A stretch of 64,000 nt of DNA from NCBI RefSeq assembly GCF_030815975.1, contig NZ_JAUSXL010000002.1, forward strand, positions 1,488,001 through 1,552,000, given 5' to 3'. How positions within the stretch are numbered: the first letter of the stretch is position 1; each line of letters begins with the position of its first letter. The translations under genes and the position numbers were made by a program. This document shows, one piece after another, positions 36,552 through 47,612 of this stretch. The notes beneath the pieces are model-generated. The model made no database searches and was not told where the DNA came from. It worked only from the letters and a program-made list of their open reading frames with translations. Source of the stretch: Variovorax paradoxus (GTDB taxonomy: Bacteria; Pseudomonadota; Gammaproteobacteria; Burkholderiales; Burkholderiaceae_C).

Positions 36552-36654
36552 GCCCTCACCCTAACCCTCTCCCGGAGAGAGAGGGGACAAGACGGGGCGG
36601 TGATGGGTCGGGCTGTTGCTCCCTCTCCCTCCGGGAGAGGGCTGGGGTGAGGGC
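36552..36654. repeat. Inverted repeat with ctctccctccgggagag arms
   Basis: Arms 36552-36585 (gccctcaccctaaccctctc ...) and 36621-36654 (... gagggctggggtgagggc) are near-perfect reverse complements around a 35 bp spacer, between the convergent MDR and kdpE genes. Each arm also holds its own ctcccggagag hairpin. Probably acts as a two-way terminator; related units occur near 54000 and 63655. Confidence 0.75.
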
Positions 36655-36687
36655 TCTGTGCCACCGAAAAAGCGCGGCGTCAGCAAG

Positions 36688-37380
36688 CTAAACCACCAAC
36701 CGATACCCCACAGCCGTTTCAGTCAACAAATGCCGCGGCTGCGCCGGATCCGCTTCCAGCTTCTGCCGCAAATGCCCCATGTAGATGCGCAGGTAGTGGC
36801 TCTGGTCGGTATGCGACGGCCCCCACACCTCGCGCAGCAGCTGGCGCTGCGTGAGCACGCGGCCGGCGTTGGCGACGAGCACTGAAAGCAGCCGGTACTC
36901 GGTCGGCGTCAGGTGCACCTCGGCGCCGGCGCGACGCACGATGCGCGCGGCGCGGTCCAGCTCGACCTCGCCGAAACGGAACACCGCTTCTGCCGTTTCG
37001 TCGCCGCCCGCCGCGCGGGGACGGCGCAAGTTGGCGCGCACACGCGCGAGCAGCTCGCCGGTGCCGAAGGGCTTGGTCAGGTAGTCGTCGGCGCCGGCAT
37101 CGAGCGCGGCGATCTTGTCGGCCTCGTCGCTGCGCGCGGACAGCACGATGATCGGCACGGCCGACCAGCCCCGCACATCGCGGATCAGCGCCACGCCATC
37201 GCCGTCAGGCAGGCCCAGGTCGAGCACCAGCAGGTCGGGCTGGCGCGTGCCGGCCGCCGCCAGGCCATCACGCAGCGTGCCGGCCTCGTGCACCAGCCAG
37301 CCCTCGGCCTCGAGCGCGCCGCGCACGAAGCGCCGGATCTGCGGCTCGTCCTCGATCACGATGGCGGTGGGCGATGGCAT
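36688..37380 (-). CDS. kdpE: Potassium response regulator KdpE
   Basis: 230 aa OmpR-family regulator. Receiver domain with EDE at residues 10-12, phosphoacceptor D54 in LLVLDLGLPDGDG, Lys of YLTKPFG; winged-helix domain with LTPTEYRLLSVLVANAGRVLTQRQLLREVWG and the KdpE-typical ending SHYLRIYMGHLRQKLEADPAQPRHLLTETAVGYRL. It activates the kdp operon when phosphorylated by KdpD. Only 4 bp separate it from kdpD; last gene of the operon. Confidence 0.95.
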   Translation of the reverse strand: MPSPTAIVIEDEPQIRRFVRGALEAEGWLVHEAGTLRDGLAAAGTRQPDLLVLDLGLPDGDGVALIRDVRGWSAVPIIVLSARSDEADKIAALDAGADDYLTKPFGTGELLARVRANLRRPRAAGGDETAEAVFRFGEVELDRAARIVRRAGAEVHLTPTEYRLLSVLVANAGRVLTQRQLLREVWGPSHTDQSHYLRIYMGHLRQKLEADPAQPRHLLTETAVGYRLVV

Positions 37381-37384
37381 GGGT

Positions 37385-40156
37385 TCAGAGTGGGGCTTCT
37401 TCGGCCGGTTCCGGTGGTTCCCGGCGCGGCAGGGTGACCATGAATTCTGCACCGCCGCCCTGCGCATTGGCCGCGGCAATCTCGCCGCCGTGCGCGCTCA
37501 CCACGGCGCGGCAGATCGCGAGGCCCAGGCCAACGCCCGGCGTGGCCGATTCGGTGTCGCCGCGGGTGAACTTGTCGAACAGCCTCTGCTCGCGGCCCAA
37601 GAGCGCCGCGGGCAGGCCCGGGCCGTGGTCGCGCACCGTGAGCACCAGCTTGCCGGGCTCGGCCCGCGCGCCGACCACGATGGGCGGCGCGCCGTACTTG
37701 GTGGCGTTCTCGATCAGGTTGACCAGCACGCGCTCGATCAGCACGGCATCGAACTCGACCAGCGGAAGCCCGGGCTCGAGCGCGGTCTGCACCACGGTAT
37801 GGCCGAGCGCAGTGCGCGCCGCGCGGATGGCCGAGCCGACCACCTCTTCCACCGACTGCCAGTCGCGCCGCAGGTTCACCGCGCCGCCCGCAATGCCGCT
37901 TTCGAGCCGCGCCATGTCGAGCAGGTTGTTGACCAGCGCATGCAGCTCGTGCGCCTGCGCCACGATGGCGCGCGCCGCTTCGGCATGCGCCTCGGGCGGC
38001 AGCGTCTGGAGCGATTCGGCCAGCGCGATCAATGCGGTGAGCGGCGTGCGCACGTCGTGCGAGATGGCGCCCAGCAGCGCGTTGCGCAGGCGCTCCGACT
38101 CCATCTCGACCACCGCCTGCTGCGCCACCTCCACGTAGTGCACGCGCTCCAGCGCAATCGCGATCTGCCGCGCGAGCGTGTCGAGCTGCTGCGCCTGTTC
38201 CGGTATCAGCAGCCAGCGCGGCTGCGACGGCGAAAGCGCGAGCACGCCACGCACGCGCATCGGCGCCTGCAGCGGCACGTAGTGCCAGGGCTGGGCCGCC
38301 AGCGTGGCGGTGGCGAGGCCCGCGGGCTGGCCGTGGCGGAAGGCCCAGTCGGCCACCTGCGCATCGAAGCCCTCGGGCGGGCGCTCGGGCAGCACGAGCT
38401 GATCGGCCGCATCGGTGACCAGCACCAGCGCCTGGCCGCCGAAGTGCCCCTGCACGGCGGCGGCGCCCAGCGCCACCACCTGCGCGCTTTCCAGCGCGGC
38501 CGAGAGTTCGCGCGTGAGCTCGAACAGCGAGCGTGCCCGCCGTTCGCGGCTGGTCGAGACACCGGCCGCAAAGCGCAGCCCCGCCATCAGCTGGCCCACG
38601 AGCAGGCCCACGCCGAGCATGATCGCGAAGGTCAGCACGTACTGCACGTCGCTCACCGCGAACGACAGGCGCGGCGGCACGAAGAAATAGTCGAACGCCG
38701 CCACGTTGAGCAGGGCCGCGAGCGCCGAGGGCCCGCGGCCGAAGCGCATGGCGACGCCGACCACGCCCAGCATGAACAGCATCACGATGTTGGACAGTTC
38801 GAGCACGCGGGCCAGCGGCGTACAGACCAGCGTGAGCACGACGCTCGCCGCCGTGGCCCAGGCATAGCCCGGCCAATGGACGGGGGCCTTCTCGTGGTCG
38901 TCGTCATCGGCGCGCGTGCCGTTGATGGACGCGCGCGCCAGGCGGCGCGAACTGTCGGCACGGCCGACTTCCATGATGTCGAGCGCGGGTGCGCGCCGGG
39001 CCAGCGCGCGCGAAAGCGGCATCGGTGCGGCGGGCCACCGGCGGCGCCATCCGCCGGCCGGCTCCGGGCGCCCCAGCACCAGCGTGGCGCAGTTGAGCCG
39101 CCGCGCCTGCTCGGCCAGTTGCTCCGCCACGTCGGAACCGGTCAGCACCGCGGTGGCCGCACCCAGTTCCTCGGCCAGCTTGAGCACCGCGAGGATGCGG
39201 TCGCGCTCCTCGGCGGCGAGCCGCTGCAGCCGCGGCGTCTCGACGTAGGCCGCGTGCCAGCGCACGTTGAGCTGGCCCGCGAGCCGCGCCGCGGTGCGCA
39301 CCGTCTGCGCCGCGCCTTCGTGCGGACCGACGCACGCGAGGATCGCGCCCGAGGTGTTCCAGGCTTGCAGTTCGCCGCCCTGCCCGTCCTTTCCATGGCG
39401 GCCGGCCGCGCCCGACTGCTCGACGCGCCAGCCGCGCACGTCGTCTTCCACATGCTCGGCGGTGCGGCGCAGCGCAATCTCGCGCAGCGCGATCAGGTTG
39501 CCCTTGCGGAAGAAGTTCTGCGCGGCGCGCTCGGCCACGTTGTCGCCATGACGCGGCAAATACACCTTGCCGGCCGCAAGCCGCGCCGCGAGCTCGTCGG
39601 GCGTGACGTCGACCAGCACCACCTCGTCGGCTTCGTCCAGCACGGTGTCGGGCACGGTCTCGTGCACCCGCACGCCGGTGATGGCGCCGACGGTGCCGTT
39701 GAGGCTTTCGAGATGCTGCACATTGAGCGCCGACCAGACCTCGATGCCCGCGGCCAGCAGCTCCTGCACGTCCTGCCAGCGCTTGGCATGGCGCGATCCG
39801 GGCGCATTGGTGTGAGCCAGCTCGTCGACCAGCAGCACGGCCGGCTTGCGTGCGAGCGCGGCGTCGAGATCGAACTCGGCCAGCGTGCGGCCGCGGTGCT
39901 CCGCCTCGCGCAGCGGCAGCACGGCCAGCCCCGCGAGCAGCGCCGCGGTTTCGCTGCGGCCATGCGTTTCGGCCACGCCGACCAGCACGTCGCGCCCCGC
40001 GGCGCGCTCGCGCTGCGCGGCGCTCAGCATGGCCCAGGTCTTGCCGACGCCGGCACTCGCGCCGAAATAGATGCGCAGCTTGCCGCGCAGGGCGCGCGCC
40101 TCGTCGCTGCGCAATTGCGCAAGCAAGACATCGGGATCGGGGCGGGCGTCGGGCAT
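37385..40156 (-). CDS. kdpD: Osmosensitive K+ channel histidine kinase KdpD
   Basis: 923 aa sensor kinase for potassium limitation. Domains in order: N-terminal KdpD domain with Walker A GASAGVGKTWAML (residues about 32-44) and DELAHTNAPGS; a USP-like domain (AILACVGPHEGA); four close transmembrane helices (WATAASVVLTLVCTPLA, IVMLFMLGVVGVAMRFG, VLTFAIMLGVGLLVGQLM); a GAF domain; HisKA with H700 in GAISHDVRTPLTAL; HATPase with NLIENATKYGA and GVGLGLAICRAVV. Full-length and intact; sits between kdpC and kdpE. Confidence 0.96.
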   Translation of the reverse strand: MPDARPDPDVLLAQLRSDEARALRGKLRIYFGASAGVGKTWAMLSAAQRERAAGRDVLVGVAETHGRSETAALLAGLAVLPLREAEHRGRTLAEFDLDAALARKPAVLLVDELAHTNAPGSRHAKRWQDVQELLAAGIEVWSALNVQHLESLNGTVGAITGVRVHETVPDTVLDEADEVVLVDVTPDELAARLAAGKVYLPRHGDNVAERAAQNFFRKGNLIALREIALRRTAEHVEDDVRGWRVEQSGAAGRHGKDGQGGELQAWNTSGAILACVGPHEGAAQTVRTAARLAGQLNVRWHAAYVETPRLQRLAAEERDRILAVLKLAEELGAATAVLTGSDVAEQLAEQARRLNCATLVLGRPEPAGGWRRRWPAAPMPLSRALARRAPALDIMEVGRADSSRRLARASINGTRADDDDHEKAPVHWPGYAWATAASVVLTLVCTPLARVLELSNIVMLFMLGVVGVAMRFGRGPSALAALLNVAAFDYFFVPPRLSFAVSDVQYVLTFAIMLGVGLLVGQLMAGLRFAAGVSTSRERRARSLFELTRELSAALESAQVVALGAAAVQGHFGGQALVLVTDAADQLVLPERPPEGFDAQVADWAFRHGQPAGLATATLAAQPWHYVPLQAPMRVRGVLALSPSQPRWLLIPEQAQQLDTLARQIAIALERVHYVEVAQQAVVEMESERLRNALLGAISHDVRTPLTALIALAESLQTLPPEAHAEAARAIVAQAHELHALVNNLLDMARLESGIAGGAVNLRRDWQSVEEVVGSAIRAARTALGHTVVQTALEPGLPLVEFDAVLIERVLVNLIENATKYGAPPIVVGARAEPGKLVLTVRDHGPGLPAALLGREQRLFDKFTRGDTESATPGVGLGLAICRAVVSAHGGEIAAANAQGGGAEFMVTLPRREPPEPAEEAPL

Positions 40157-40176
40157 GGCGGTGGTGGCTGCGCAGG

Positions 40177-40758
40177 TTAGCGCATCGAGGCGCCTTCATC
40201 GAGCGCGAGATTCAGCGCCAGCACATTGACGCGCGGCTCGCCCAGAAAACCCCAGAGCGGCGCTTGCGTATGGCCGGCGATCAGTGCCTTCACCTGCTCG
40301 AGCGGCAGGCCGCGCGCGCGTGCCACGCGCGCCGCCTGGTAGTGTGCGGCGGCGGGGCTGATGTCGGGGTCGAGCCCGCTGGCCGAGGCCGTGACCAGGT
40401 CGACCGGCACCGGCGCGGCATTGCCCGGGTCGGCGGCGCGCAGCGCCTCGATGCGCGCCTTGACCGCATCGGCCAGCGCCGGGTTGAGCGGCCCGAGGTT
40501 CGAGCCGCCCGAAGCGCTCGCGTTGTAGGGCTGCGGCGCGGTGGCCGAGGGCCGGCCCCAGAAGTGCCTCGGATCGCTGAAGTTCTGGCCGATCAGGCTG
40601 GAGCCCACGGTGGCGCCGTTGCGCACGACCAGGCTGCCGGCCGCCTGCGCGGGAAACAGCGCCTTGGCAGCGCCGGTGACGGCCAGCGGATAGACCAGGC
40701 CGGCGAGCGCGCCCAGCAGCGCGAAGAGCACGAGGGCGGGACGAATGACGTTGTTCAT
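40177..40758 (-). CDS. kdpC: K+-transporting ATPase subunit C
   Basis: 193 aa single-span periplasm-facing subunit of the KdpFABC pump. Seen: the membrane helix near the N-terminus ([22 protein letters not shown]), [44 protein letters not shown], and the C-terminal [31 protein letters not shown] motif. It stabilises the complex and raises ATP affinity. 13 bp after kdpB, 20 bp before kdpD. Confidence 0.96.
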   Translation of the reverse strand: MNNVIRPALVLFALLGALAGLVYPLAVTGAAKALFPAQAAGSLVVRNGATVGSSLIGQNFSDPRHFWGRPSATAPQPYNASASGGSNLGPLNPALADAVKARIEALRAADPGNAAPVPVDLVTASASGLDPDISPAAAHYQAARVARARGLPLEQVKALIAGHTQAPLWGFLGEPRVNVLALNLALDEGASMR

Positions 40759-40771
40759 GGTGAAGAACTCC

Positions 40772-42868
<2,097 letters not shown>

Positions 42869-42879
42869 GGTGCGCTCCT

Positions 42880-44604
42880 TCACTTCCAGAGCACAAGGTG
42901 TTCGACCACGGGCCCCAGGGCCAGTGCCGGCACGTAGTTGAGCAGGCCGACCAGCAGCACAGTGCCGATCAGCAGCGAGACGAACAGCGGCCCGTGCGTG
43001 GGCAGCGTGCCGCCGGTGACGGGCAGGCGCTGCTTGGCCGCGAGCGAACCGGCAATGGCCAGCACCGGCACGATCACCGCGAAGCGGCCGAGCCACATCG
43101 CAAGCGCGAGCAAACCGTTGTAGAACGGCGTGTTGGCCGAGAGCCCCGCGAAGGCGCTGCCGTTGTTGTTGGCGGCCGAGCTCAGCGCGTAGAGGATTTC
43201 GGAGAAGCCATGCGCGCCGGGGTTCGCGATGCCGGCTTTGCCGGCGCCGGCCAGCACCGCCACCGCCGTGTCGGCCAGCACCAGCACGGGCGTGACCAGG
43301 ATGGTGATGGAGATCAGCTTCATCTCGCGCACCTCGACCTTCTTGCCCAGGTACTCGGGCGTGCGGCCGATCATCAGCCCCGCGATGAACACCGCGAGCA
43401 TCGCGAAGACCAGCATGCCGTAGAGGCCGCTGCCCACGCCGCCGAACACCACTTCGCCCAGCTGCATCAGCACCATCGGCACCATGCCGCCGAGCGGCGA
43501 GAGCGAGTCGTGCATCGCAATCACCGCGCCGCACGAGGCGGCCGTGGTGATGGCGGCAAAGAGCGCCGAGGCATCGATGCCGAAGCGCACTTCCTTGCCC
43601 TCCATGTTGCCGCCGCTCTGCAACGCGCTCGACACCTGGTCGGCACCGAGCGCGCCGAAGAGCGGGTTGCCCGCCTGCTCTGCGGGCGTGATCACGATCA
43701 CGGCAATGGCGAACATGACCGTCATCGCGGTGAGCACGGCCCAGCCCTGGCGCATGTCGCCGACCACGCGGCCGAACGCGAAGCACAGCGCCGCCGGAAT
43801 CAGGAAGATCGCGAGCATCTGCAGCAGGTTGCTGAGCGCGGTCGGGTTCTCGTAGGGGTGCGCCGAGTTGGCGTTGAAGAAGCCGCCGCCGTTGGTGCCC
43901 AGCATCTTGATGGCCTCCTGCGAAGCGACCGGGCCCATGGCGAGCGTCTGCCCGCTGGCCGTGGCCTCGACGGTCTGCACGGTCTTGTAGGCATCGAAGT
44001 TCTGGATCACGCCCTGGCCCGCGAAGAACACCGCGAGCACGAAGGACAGCGGCACCAGCAGCCACAGCGTGATGCGCGTGAGGTCGACCCAGAAGTTGCC
44101 GACCAGGCCCTTGCCTTTGCCGTCTCCGCGCCGCGCGAAGCCGCGTATCAGCGCGAAAGCCACCGCGATGCCCGTGGCGGCCGAGAAGAAGTTCTGCACC
44201 GTGAGACCGAGCATCTGCGTGAGATAGCTCATGGTCGACTCGCCGGCATAGCCCTGCCAGTTGGTGTTCGAGACAAAGCTCACCGCGGTGTTGAAGGCCG
44301 AGTCGGGCGACACGGCCGCCATGCCCGCGGGGTTCAGCGGCAGCCAGCCCTGCAGGCGCTGCAGCGCGTAGAGAAAGATCGCACCGATGGCGTTGAATGC
44401 CAGCAGCGCGAGCGCATAGCGCAGCCAGTGCATCGATTGCTCGGGGCGGGTACCCGCGAGCCTGTAGAGCGGCGCCTCGACGCGCTGCATCCAGTGCGGC
44501 ACGCGCTCGTCGCAGAGCGCGGCAAGGAATTTGCCGACGGGCCACGCCAGCACCAGCAGCGCGGCCAGGAAAAGGGCCAGCAGGCCCCAGGCGGAAGAAG
44601 CCAT
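42880..44604 (-). CDS. kdpA: K+-transporting ATPase subunit A
   Basis: 574 aa channel-like subunit with ten membrane helices, related to the SKT K+ channel superfamily. Selectivity-filter-like repeats are visible ([71 protein letters not shown]). Length is near the family norm. It binds K+ at the periplasmic side and passes it to the cytoplasm. Starts one base after the kdpF stop with GAGG before it. Confidence 0.97.
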   Translation of the reverse strand: MASSAWGLLALFLAALLVLAWPVGKFLAALCDERVPHWMQRVEAPLYRLAGTRPEQSMHWLRYALALLAFNAIGAIFLYALQRLQGWLPLNPAGMAAVSPDSAFNTAVSFVSNTNWQGYAGESTMSYLTQMLGLTVQNFFSAATGIAVAFALIRGFARRGDGKGKGLVGNFWVDLTRITLWLLVPLSFVLAVFFAGQGVIQNFDAYKTVQTVEATASGQTLAMGPVASQEAIKMLGTNGGGFFNANSAHPYENPTALSNLLQMLAIFLIPAALCFAFGRVVGDMRQGWAVLTAMTVMFAIAVIVITPAEQAGNPLFGALGADQVSSALQSGGNMEGKEVRFGIDASALFAAITTAASCGAVIAMHDSLSPLGGMVPMVLMQLGEVVFGGVGSGLYGMLVFAMLAVFIAGLMIGRTPEYLGKKVEVREMKLISITILVTPVLVLADTAVAVLAGAGKAGIANPGAHGFSEILYALSSAANNNGSAFAGLSANTPFYNGLLALAMWLGRFAVIVPVLAIAGSLAAKQRLPVTGGTLPTHGPLFVSLLIGTVLLVGLLNYVPALALGPVVEHLVLWK

Positions 44605-44605
44605 C

Positions 44606-44704
44606 TCAGAATTCCTCGGCGCAGATCAGCGCGAAAACAAGGTAGGCGAACAGCGCCACGGCGATCAGGGCGCCGAAGCCATAGAGAACTTCGAGGCTGA
44701 TCAC
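44606..44704 (-). CDS. kdpF: K+-transporting ATPase small subunit KdpF
   Basis: 32 aa single-span peptide ([32 protein letters not shown] region) that stabilises the KdpABC complex. The GTG at 44704 with GGAG 8 nt upstream is the start; longer upstream frames are not plausible. The sequence [12 protein letters not shown] matches the KdpF ending (YL..AL..PE.F pattern). Its GTG overlaps the stop of the preceding 42-codon ORF as GTGA. Confidence 0.9.
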   Translation of the reverse strand: MISLEVLYGFGALIAVALFAYLVFALICAEEF

Positions 44705-44829
44705 GATGCTTCTCCATTGCCGGTGCTGGTTTTCGGCGGATTCGGTCCTTCGAGCCTGTCCAGCCCCACGACCAGGGCCGCCACCACGGCCCACAGCGCC
44801 AGCAAGGCGCCCATCCAGACGAAGTCCAT
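44701..44829 (-). CDS. Small single-span membrane ORF leading the kdp operon
   Basis: 42 aa, family not recognised. Starts MDFVWMGALLALWAVVAALV, a strong transmembrane helix, then a polar tail with RLEGPNPPKTSTG. GAGGAG stands 6 nt before the ATG, a better ribosome site than those of most genes here, and the TGA overlaps the kdpF GTG (GTGA). Hydrophobic pattern, strong initiation site and coupling to kdpF argue for a real gene, possibly an extra accessory peptide of the pump. Confidence 0.65.
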   Translation of the reverse strand: MDFVWMGALLALWAVVAALVVGLDRLEGPNPPKTSTGNGEAS

Positions 44830-45006
44830 TCATTGCTCCTCAAGCGAAAACAAGGATTCGAGTCTCGGCAGGCGCCCGTAAAAACGGGGAACAGAGTCGG
44901 CGGGGGCGCATAAAGAAACCGTAAAGGCGTCCCCTGCTTTTCAAAATGCTCGACAACGGCTTCGGCGCCGCTTGATAATCAAAGCCACTTCTTTGAATAA
45001 GAAAAG

Positions 45007-45675
45007 ATGACCACGCGTCCCGCCGATGCCAGGCCCGCCTGGATGCCGCACCAGCCGGCAGACCGCATCCTGTCCACGCTCAAGACCCGCGGCGCGCTCG
45101 GCATTCCCGACATCGCCAGGCTGCTCGACGTCACCGTGGAGGCCGTGCGCCAGCAGATGGCCAAGCTGCAGGCCGAAGGCCTGGTCGATGCCGAGAGCCG
45201 CCCCGCGGGCCGCGGCCGGCCCACGCAGATATGGCGGCTCACCGGCGCCGGCCACGCGCGCTTTCCCGACACGCATGCCGAAATGACGGTGCAGATGATC
45301 AGCGCCGTGATCAGCGTGTTCGGCGAGAAGGGCATGGACCGCCTCATCGGCGCGCGCGAGGAGGCCATGCGCGCCAGCTACCGCGAGGCGATGCGCGGCG
45401 CGCGCAGCCTCAGGAACAAGCTCGAGCGGCTGGCCGAGATCCGCAGCCGCGAGGGCTACATGGCCGAACTGCGGCCCGAGGGCGACGGCTTCCTCTTCAT
45501 CGAGAACCATTGCCCCATCTGCACCGCGGCGCGCGCCTGCACGGGCTTTTGCCGCAGCGAGCTGCAGCTCTTCGACGAAGTGCTGGGCCCCGGCGTGAGC
45601 GTGAGCCGCGTCGAGCACGTGCTCGCAGGCGCACGGCGCTGCGCCTACCAGGTGAGCCCGAAGAGCGCACTCTGA
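45007..45675 (+). CDS. SufR-like iron-sulfur winged-helix regulator
   Basis: 222 aa. Winged helix near the N-terminus ([41 protein letters not shown] in pattern) with the wing [15 protein letters not shown]. The C-terminal part has a four-Cys cluster [18 protein letters not shown] preceded by FIENHC, so up to five Cys could ligate an Fe-S cluster, as in SufR. The gene is 44 bp upstream of sodB in the same direction and divergent from kdp. Context suggests it senses oxidative or iron stress and controls sodB. Confidence 0.85.
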   Translation: MTTRPADARPAWMPHQPADRILSTLKTRGALGIPDIARLLDVTVEAVRQQMAKLQAEGLVDAESRPAGRGRPTQIWRLTGAGHARFPDTHAEMTVQMISAVISVFGEKGMDRLIGAREEAMRASYREAMRGARSLRNKLERLAEIRSREGYMAELRPEGDGFLFIENHCPICTAARACTGFCRSELQLFDEVLGPGVSVSRVEHVLAGARRCAYQVSPKSAL

Positions 45676-45719
45676 TCCGATTCCGATTTGATTTCTCAAC
45701 CCGAAAGGAAAGCCCCACC

Positions 45720-46301
45720 ATGGAACACACCCTGCCGCCCCTGCCCTACGCCCTCGACGCGCTGGCACCCGAGTACTCGAAGGAAACCCTCGAGTACCAC
45801 TACGGCAAGCACCACAACGCCTACGTGGTGAACCTCAACAACCTGCAAAAGGGCACTGAGTTCGAATCGATGCCTCTTGAAGACATCGTCAAGAAGTCCA
45901 GCGGCGGCATCTACAACAACGCCGCCCAGATCTGGAACCACACTTTCTTCTGGAGCTGCATGAAGCCCCAGGGCGGCGGCGCCCCCACGGGCGCGCTGGC
46001 CAAGGCCATCGATGCCAAGTGGGGCAGCTACGACGCCTTCAAGGAAGCGTTCGTGAAGTCGGCCGTGGGCAACTTCGGCTCGGGCTGGACCTGGCTGGTG
46101 AAGAAGGCCGACGGCTCGCTGGACATCGTGAACATGGGGGCCGCGGGCACGCCGCTGACCACCGGCGACACCCCGGTGCTGACGGTGGACGTCTGGGAGC
46201 ACGCCTACTACATCGACTACCGCAACCTGCGCCCGAAGTTCGTCGAGACCTTCCTGGCCAAGCTGGCGAACTGGGACTTCGCGGCAAAGAACTTCGGCTG
46301 A
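45720..46301 (+). CDS. sodB: Superoxide dismutase [Fe]
   Basis: 193 aa cytoplasmic Fe-type dismutase. Metal ligands: H27 in [11 protein letters not shown], His of [11 protein letters not shown], Asp and His of [12 protein letters not shown]. The outer-sphere residue pattern [14 protein letters not shown] and FGSGWTWLV favours Fe over Mn. Ribosome site AAAGGAAAG precedes the ATG. Probably cotranscribed with the SufR-like regulator. Confidence 0.96.
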   Translation: MEHTLPPLPYALDALAPEYSKETLEYHYGKHHNAYVVNLNNLQKGTEFESMPLEDIVKKSSGGIYNNAAQIWNHTFFWSCMKPQGGGAPTGALAKAIDAKWGSYDAFKEAFVKSAVGNFGSGWTWLVKKADGSLDIVNMGAAGTPLTTGDTPVLTVDVWEHAYYIDYRNLRPKFVETFLAKLANWDFAAKNFG

Positions 46302-46326
46302 GCCGGGTCCGGCCGCGGCATCCTTA

Positions 46327-46704
46327 TCAACCGTTGATCAGGTTGAGGATGTTGCCGTCCGGGTCCTTGAACCACGCGACCTTCATGTCGCCCATGACAT
46401 GGATGTCGCCTTCGAGCTTTGCGCCGGGCATGTCGTAGTGCTCGAAGCGCACGCCCTTGGCCTTGAGCGCGGCCACGAGGCGCTCGATGTCGCCACCGAC
46501 CGACCAGGTCACGGCCGTGGCCTGGTTGGTGCCCGCGAAGGCCGAGCGGTACACGTTAATGCGGGAGTTGCCGCTGCGGTAGACGATCACCTCGTCGCCC
46601 TCGGCATCGACCTGCGACAAGCCCAGCGTGTCTTCATAGAAGCGGCGCGCCACAGCAAGGTCTTTGACCGCGAGGTTGGCCACCGCGTTGATGTTTCCGA
46701 GCAT
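46327..46704 (-). CDS. VOC (glyoxalase/bleomycin-resistance fold) family protein
   Basis: 125 aa single VOC domain. Seen: ANLAVKDLAVARRFYEDTLGLSQVD, VTWSVGGDIERLVAALKAKGVRFEHYDMPG, and MKVAWFKDPDGNILNLI, the usual metal-site framework. The exact reaction is unknown; such proteins often isomerise or cleave small metabolites or bind drugs. ATG 46704 is preceded by AGGAG. A near-perfect palindrome lies 53-80 bp upstream. Convergent with sodB. Confidence 0.88.
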   Translation of the reverse strand: MLGNINAVANLAVKDLAVARRFYEDTLGLSQVDAEGDEVIVYRSGNSRINVYRSAFAGTNQATAVTWSVGGDIERLVAALKAKGVRFEHYDMPGAKLEGDIHVMGDMKVAWFKDPDGNILNLING

Positions 46705-46756
46705 GAGAGTCTCCTGTGAAGCCCATCGCGCAGTGGACGCGCGGCGAGCGAGCCAA

Positions 46757-46784
46757 AAATACTCAACCATTTGGTGGAGTATTT
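46757..46784. promoter_or_regulatory. Operator-like palindrome upstream of the VOC gene
   Basis: AAATACTC ... GAGTATTT with inner ACC-attt-GGT, 28 bp, near-perfect symmetry. Palindromes built on ACTCAACCA/TGGTTGAGT-like halves are typical of ArsR-type regulators that accompany VOC and SRPBCC genes. No ArsR gene is adjacent here. The rest of the 242 bp gap (46705-46946) shows nothing else. Confidence 0.55.
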
Positions 46785-46946
46785 GACTCGCGGCGGCTCA
46801 TGTCAATACCGCCATCGTGCCCCGTAGAGCGACGAGATATTCACGGGATCTGCGCCGACACTCCACCAGCATGGATGCGTCGCTGGCTGTGACGGCTTGC
46901 AATGGTCAGAGCACGCCCACCCTCGGGGTTTGCGCAGCTACGTCGT

Positions 46947-47612
46947 CTAATTTGGAAAAGGGTTAACGAGGGCTTCAGTTCTCACCCACCCCTCGATCGT
47001 TTGATTTGTTCTTGAATTCAGAAATCGAATGTTAGAAAAATCCTTTTCTTCGTCGAGAATTGCCACCACATCCCCCGGAACGAGAAATTTCCTCGACTGC
47101 GAAAAATTTTCTCCTCGGCGAAAGAATAAATTTGCTTTCTTGACTACAAGGCGCAGGTAAATTGCATTCACACTTCCTGTGACTTCGAATTTTGTGACCT
47201 CCCGATCATTAGGACCGAGCCGGAAATTCCAACCTGCCGCACTATCGCAACCAGCATCTTGGCGTTGCATTTGAATGACCCAATCAGAATCCTGACGAAA
47301 TATTGAAGCAGTGCCATCATATGATTTTTTCCTCTTTACAAAAGATTTTTCCGTAAAAAAAACTTTTGCCGAATATCGAACAGCTGCCTTTGACGACTCA
47401 CCGGCAGAATAAAAGAAAAACTTACACTCGACGGGCCGCGGTCTGATTTCATCCACACTCGACAAAGTGGAACCATAATAACCATAAATCCCGTCTTTTG
47501 ACTCAAAAATCAAAAGTGCGGGGTATTCAAATTGAAGCAGCACTCCAGCATGTGCAAAACTTGCAAGGAGCAGGAGGAGCAATGAGAAAGTGCGCCTACT
47601 TATTCTCGTCAT
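46947..47612 (-). CDS. Periplasmic protein, candidate immunity protein for the muramidase effector
   Basis: 221 aa, family not recognised. Signal peptide residues 1-22 (SLLLLLLASFAHAG) predicts export to the periplasm. The C-terminal 55 residues (FLVPGDVVAILDEEKDFSNIRF ... GWVRTEALVN) look like a bacterial SH3-type fold, which binds peptidoglycan or peptides. Its start overlaps the effector gene's end by 17 bp, the usual layout of T6SS effector-immunity pairs, and the periplasmic location fits protection against a wall hydrolase. Strongly AT-rich relative to the chromosome, with AAA, ATT and TTT codons common. Confidence 0.68.
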   Translation of the reverse strand: MTRISRRTFSLLLLLLASFAHAGVLLQFEYPALLIFESKDGIYGYYGSTLSSVDEIRPRPVECKFFFYSAGESSKAAVRYSAKVFFTEKSFVKRKKSYDGTASIFRQDSDWVIQMQRQDAGCDSAAGWNFRLGPNDREVTKFEVTGSVNAIYLRLVVKKANLFFRRGENFSQSRKFLVPGDVVAILDEEKDFSNIRFLNSRTNQTIEGWVRTEALVNPFPN

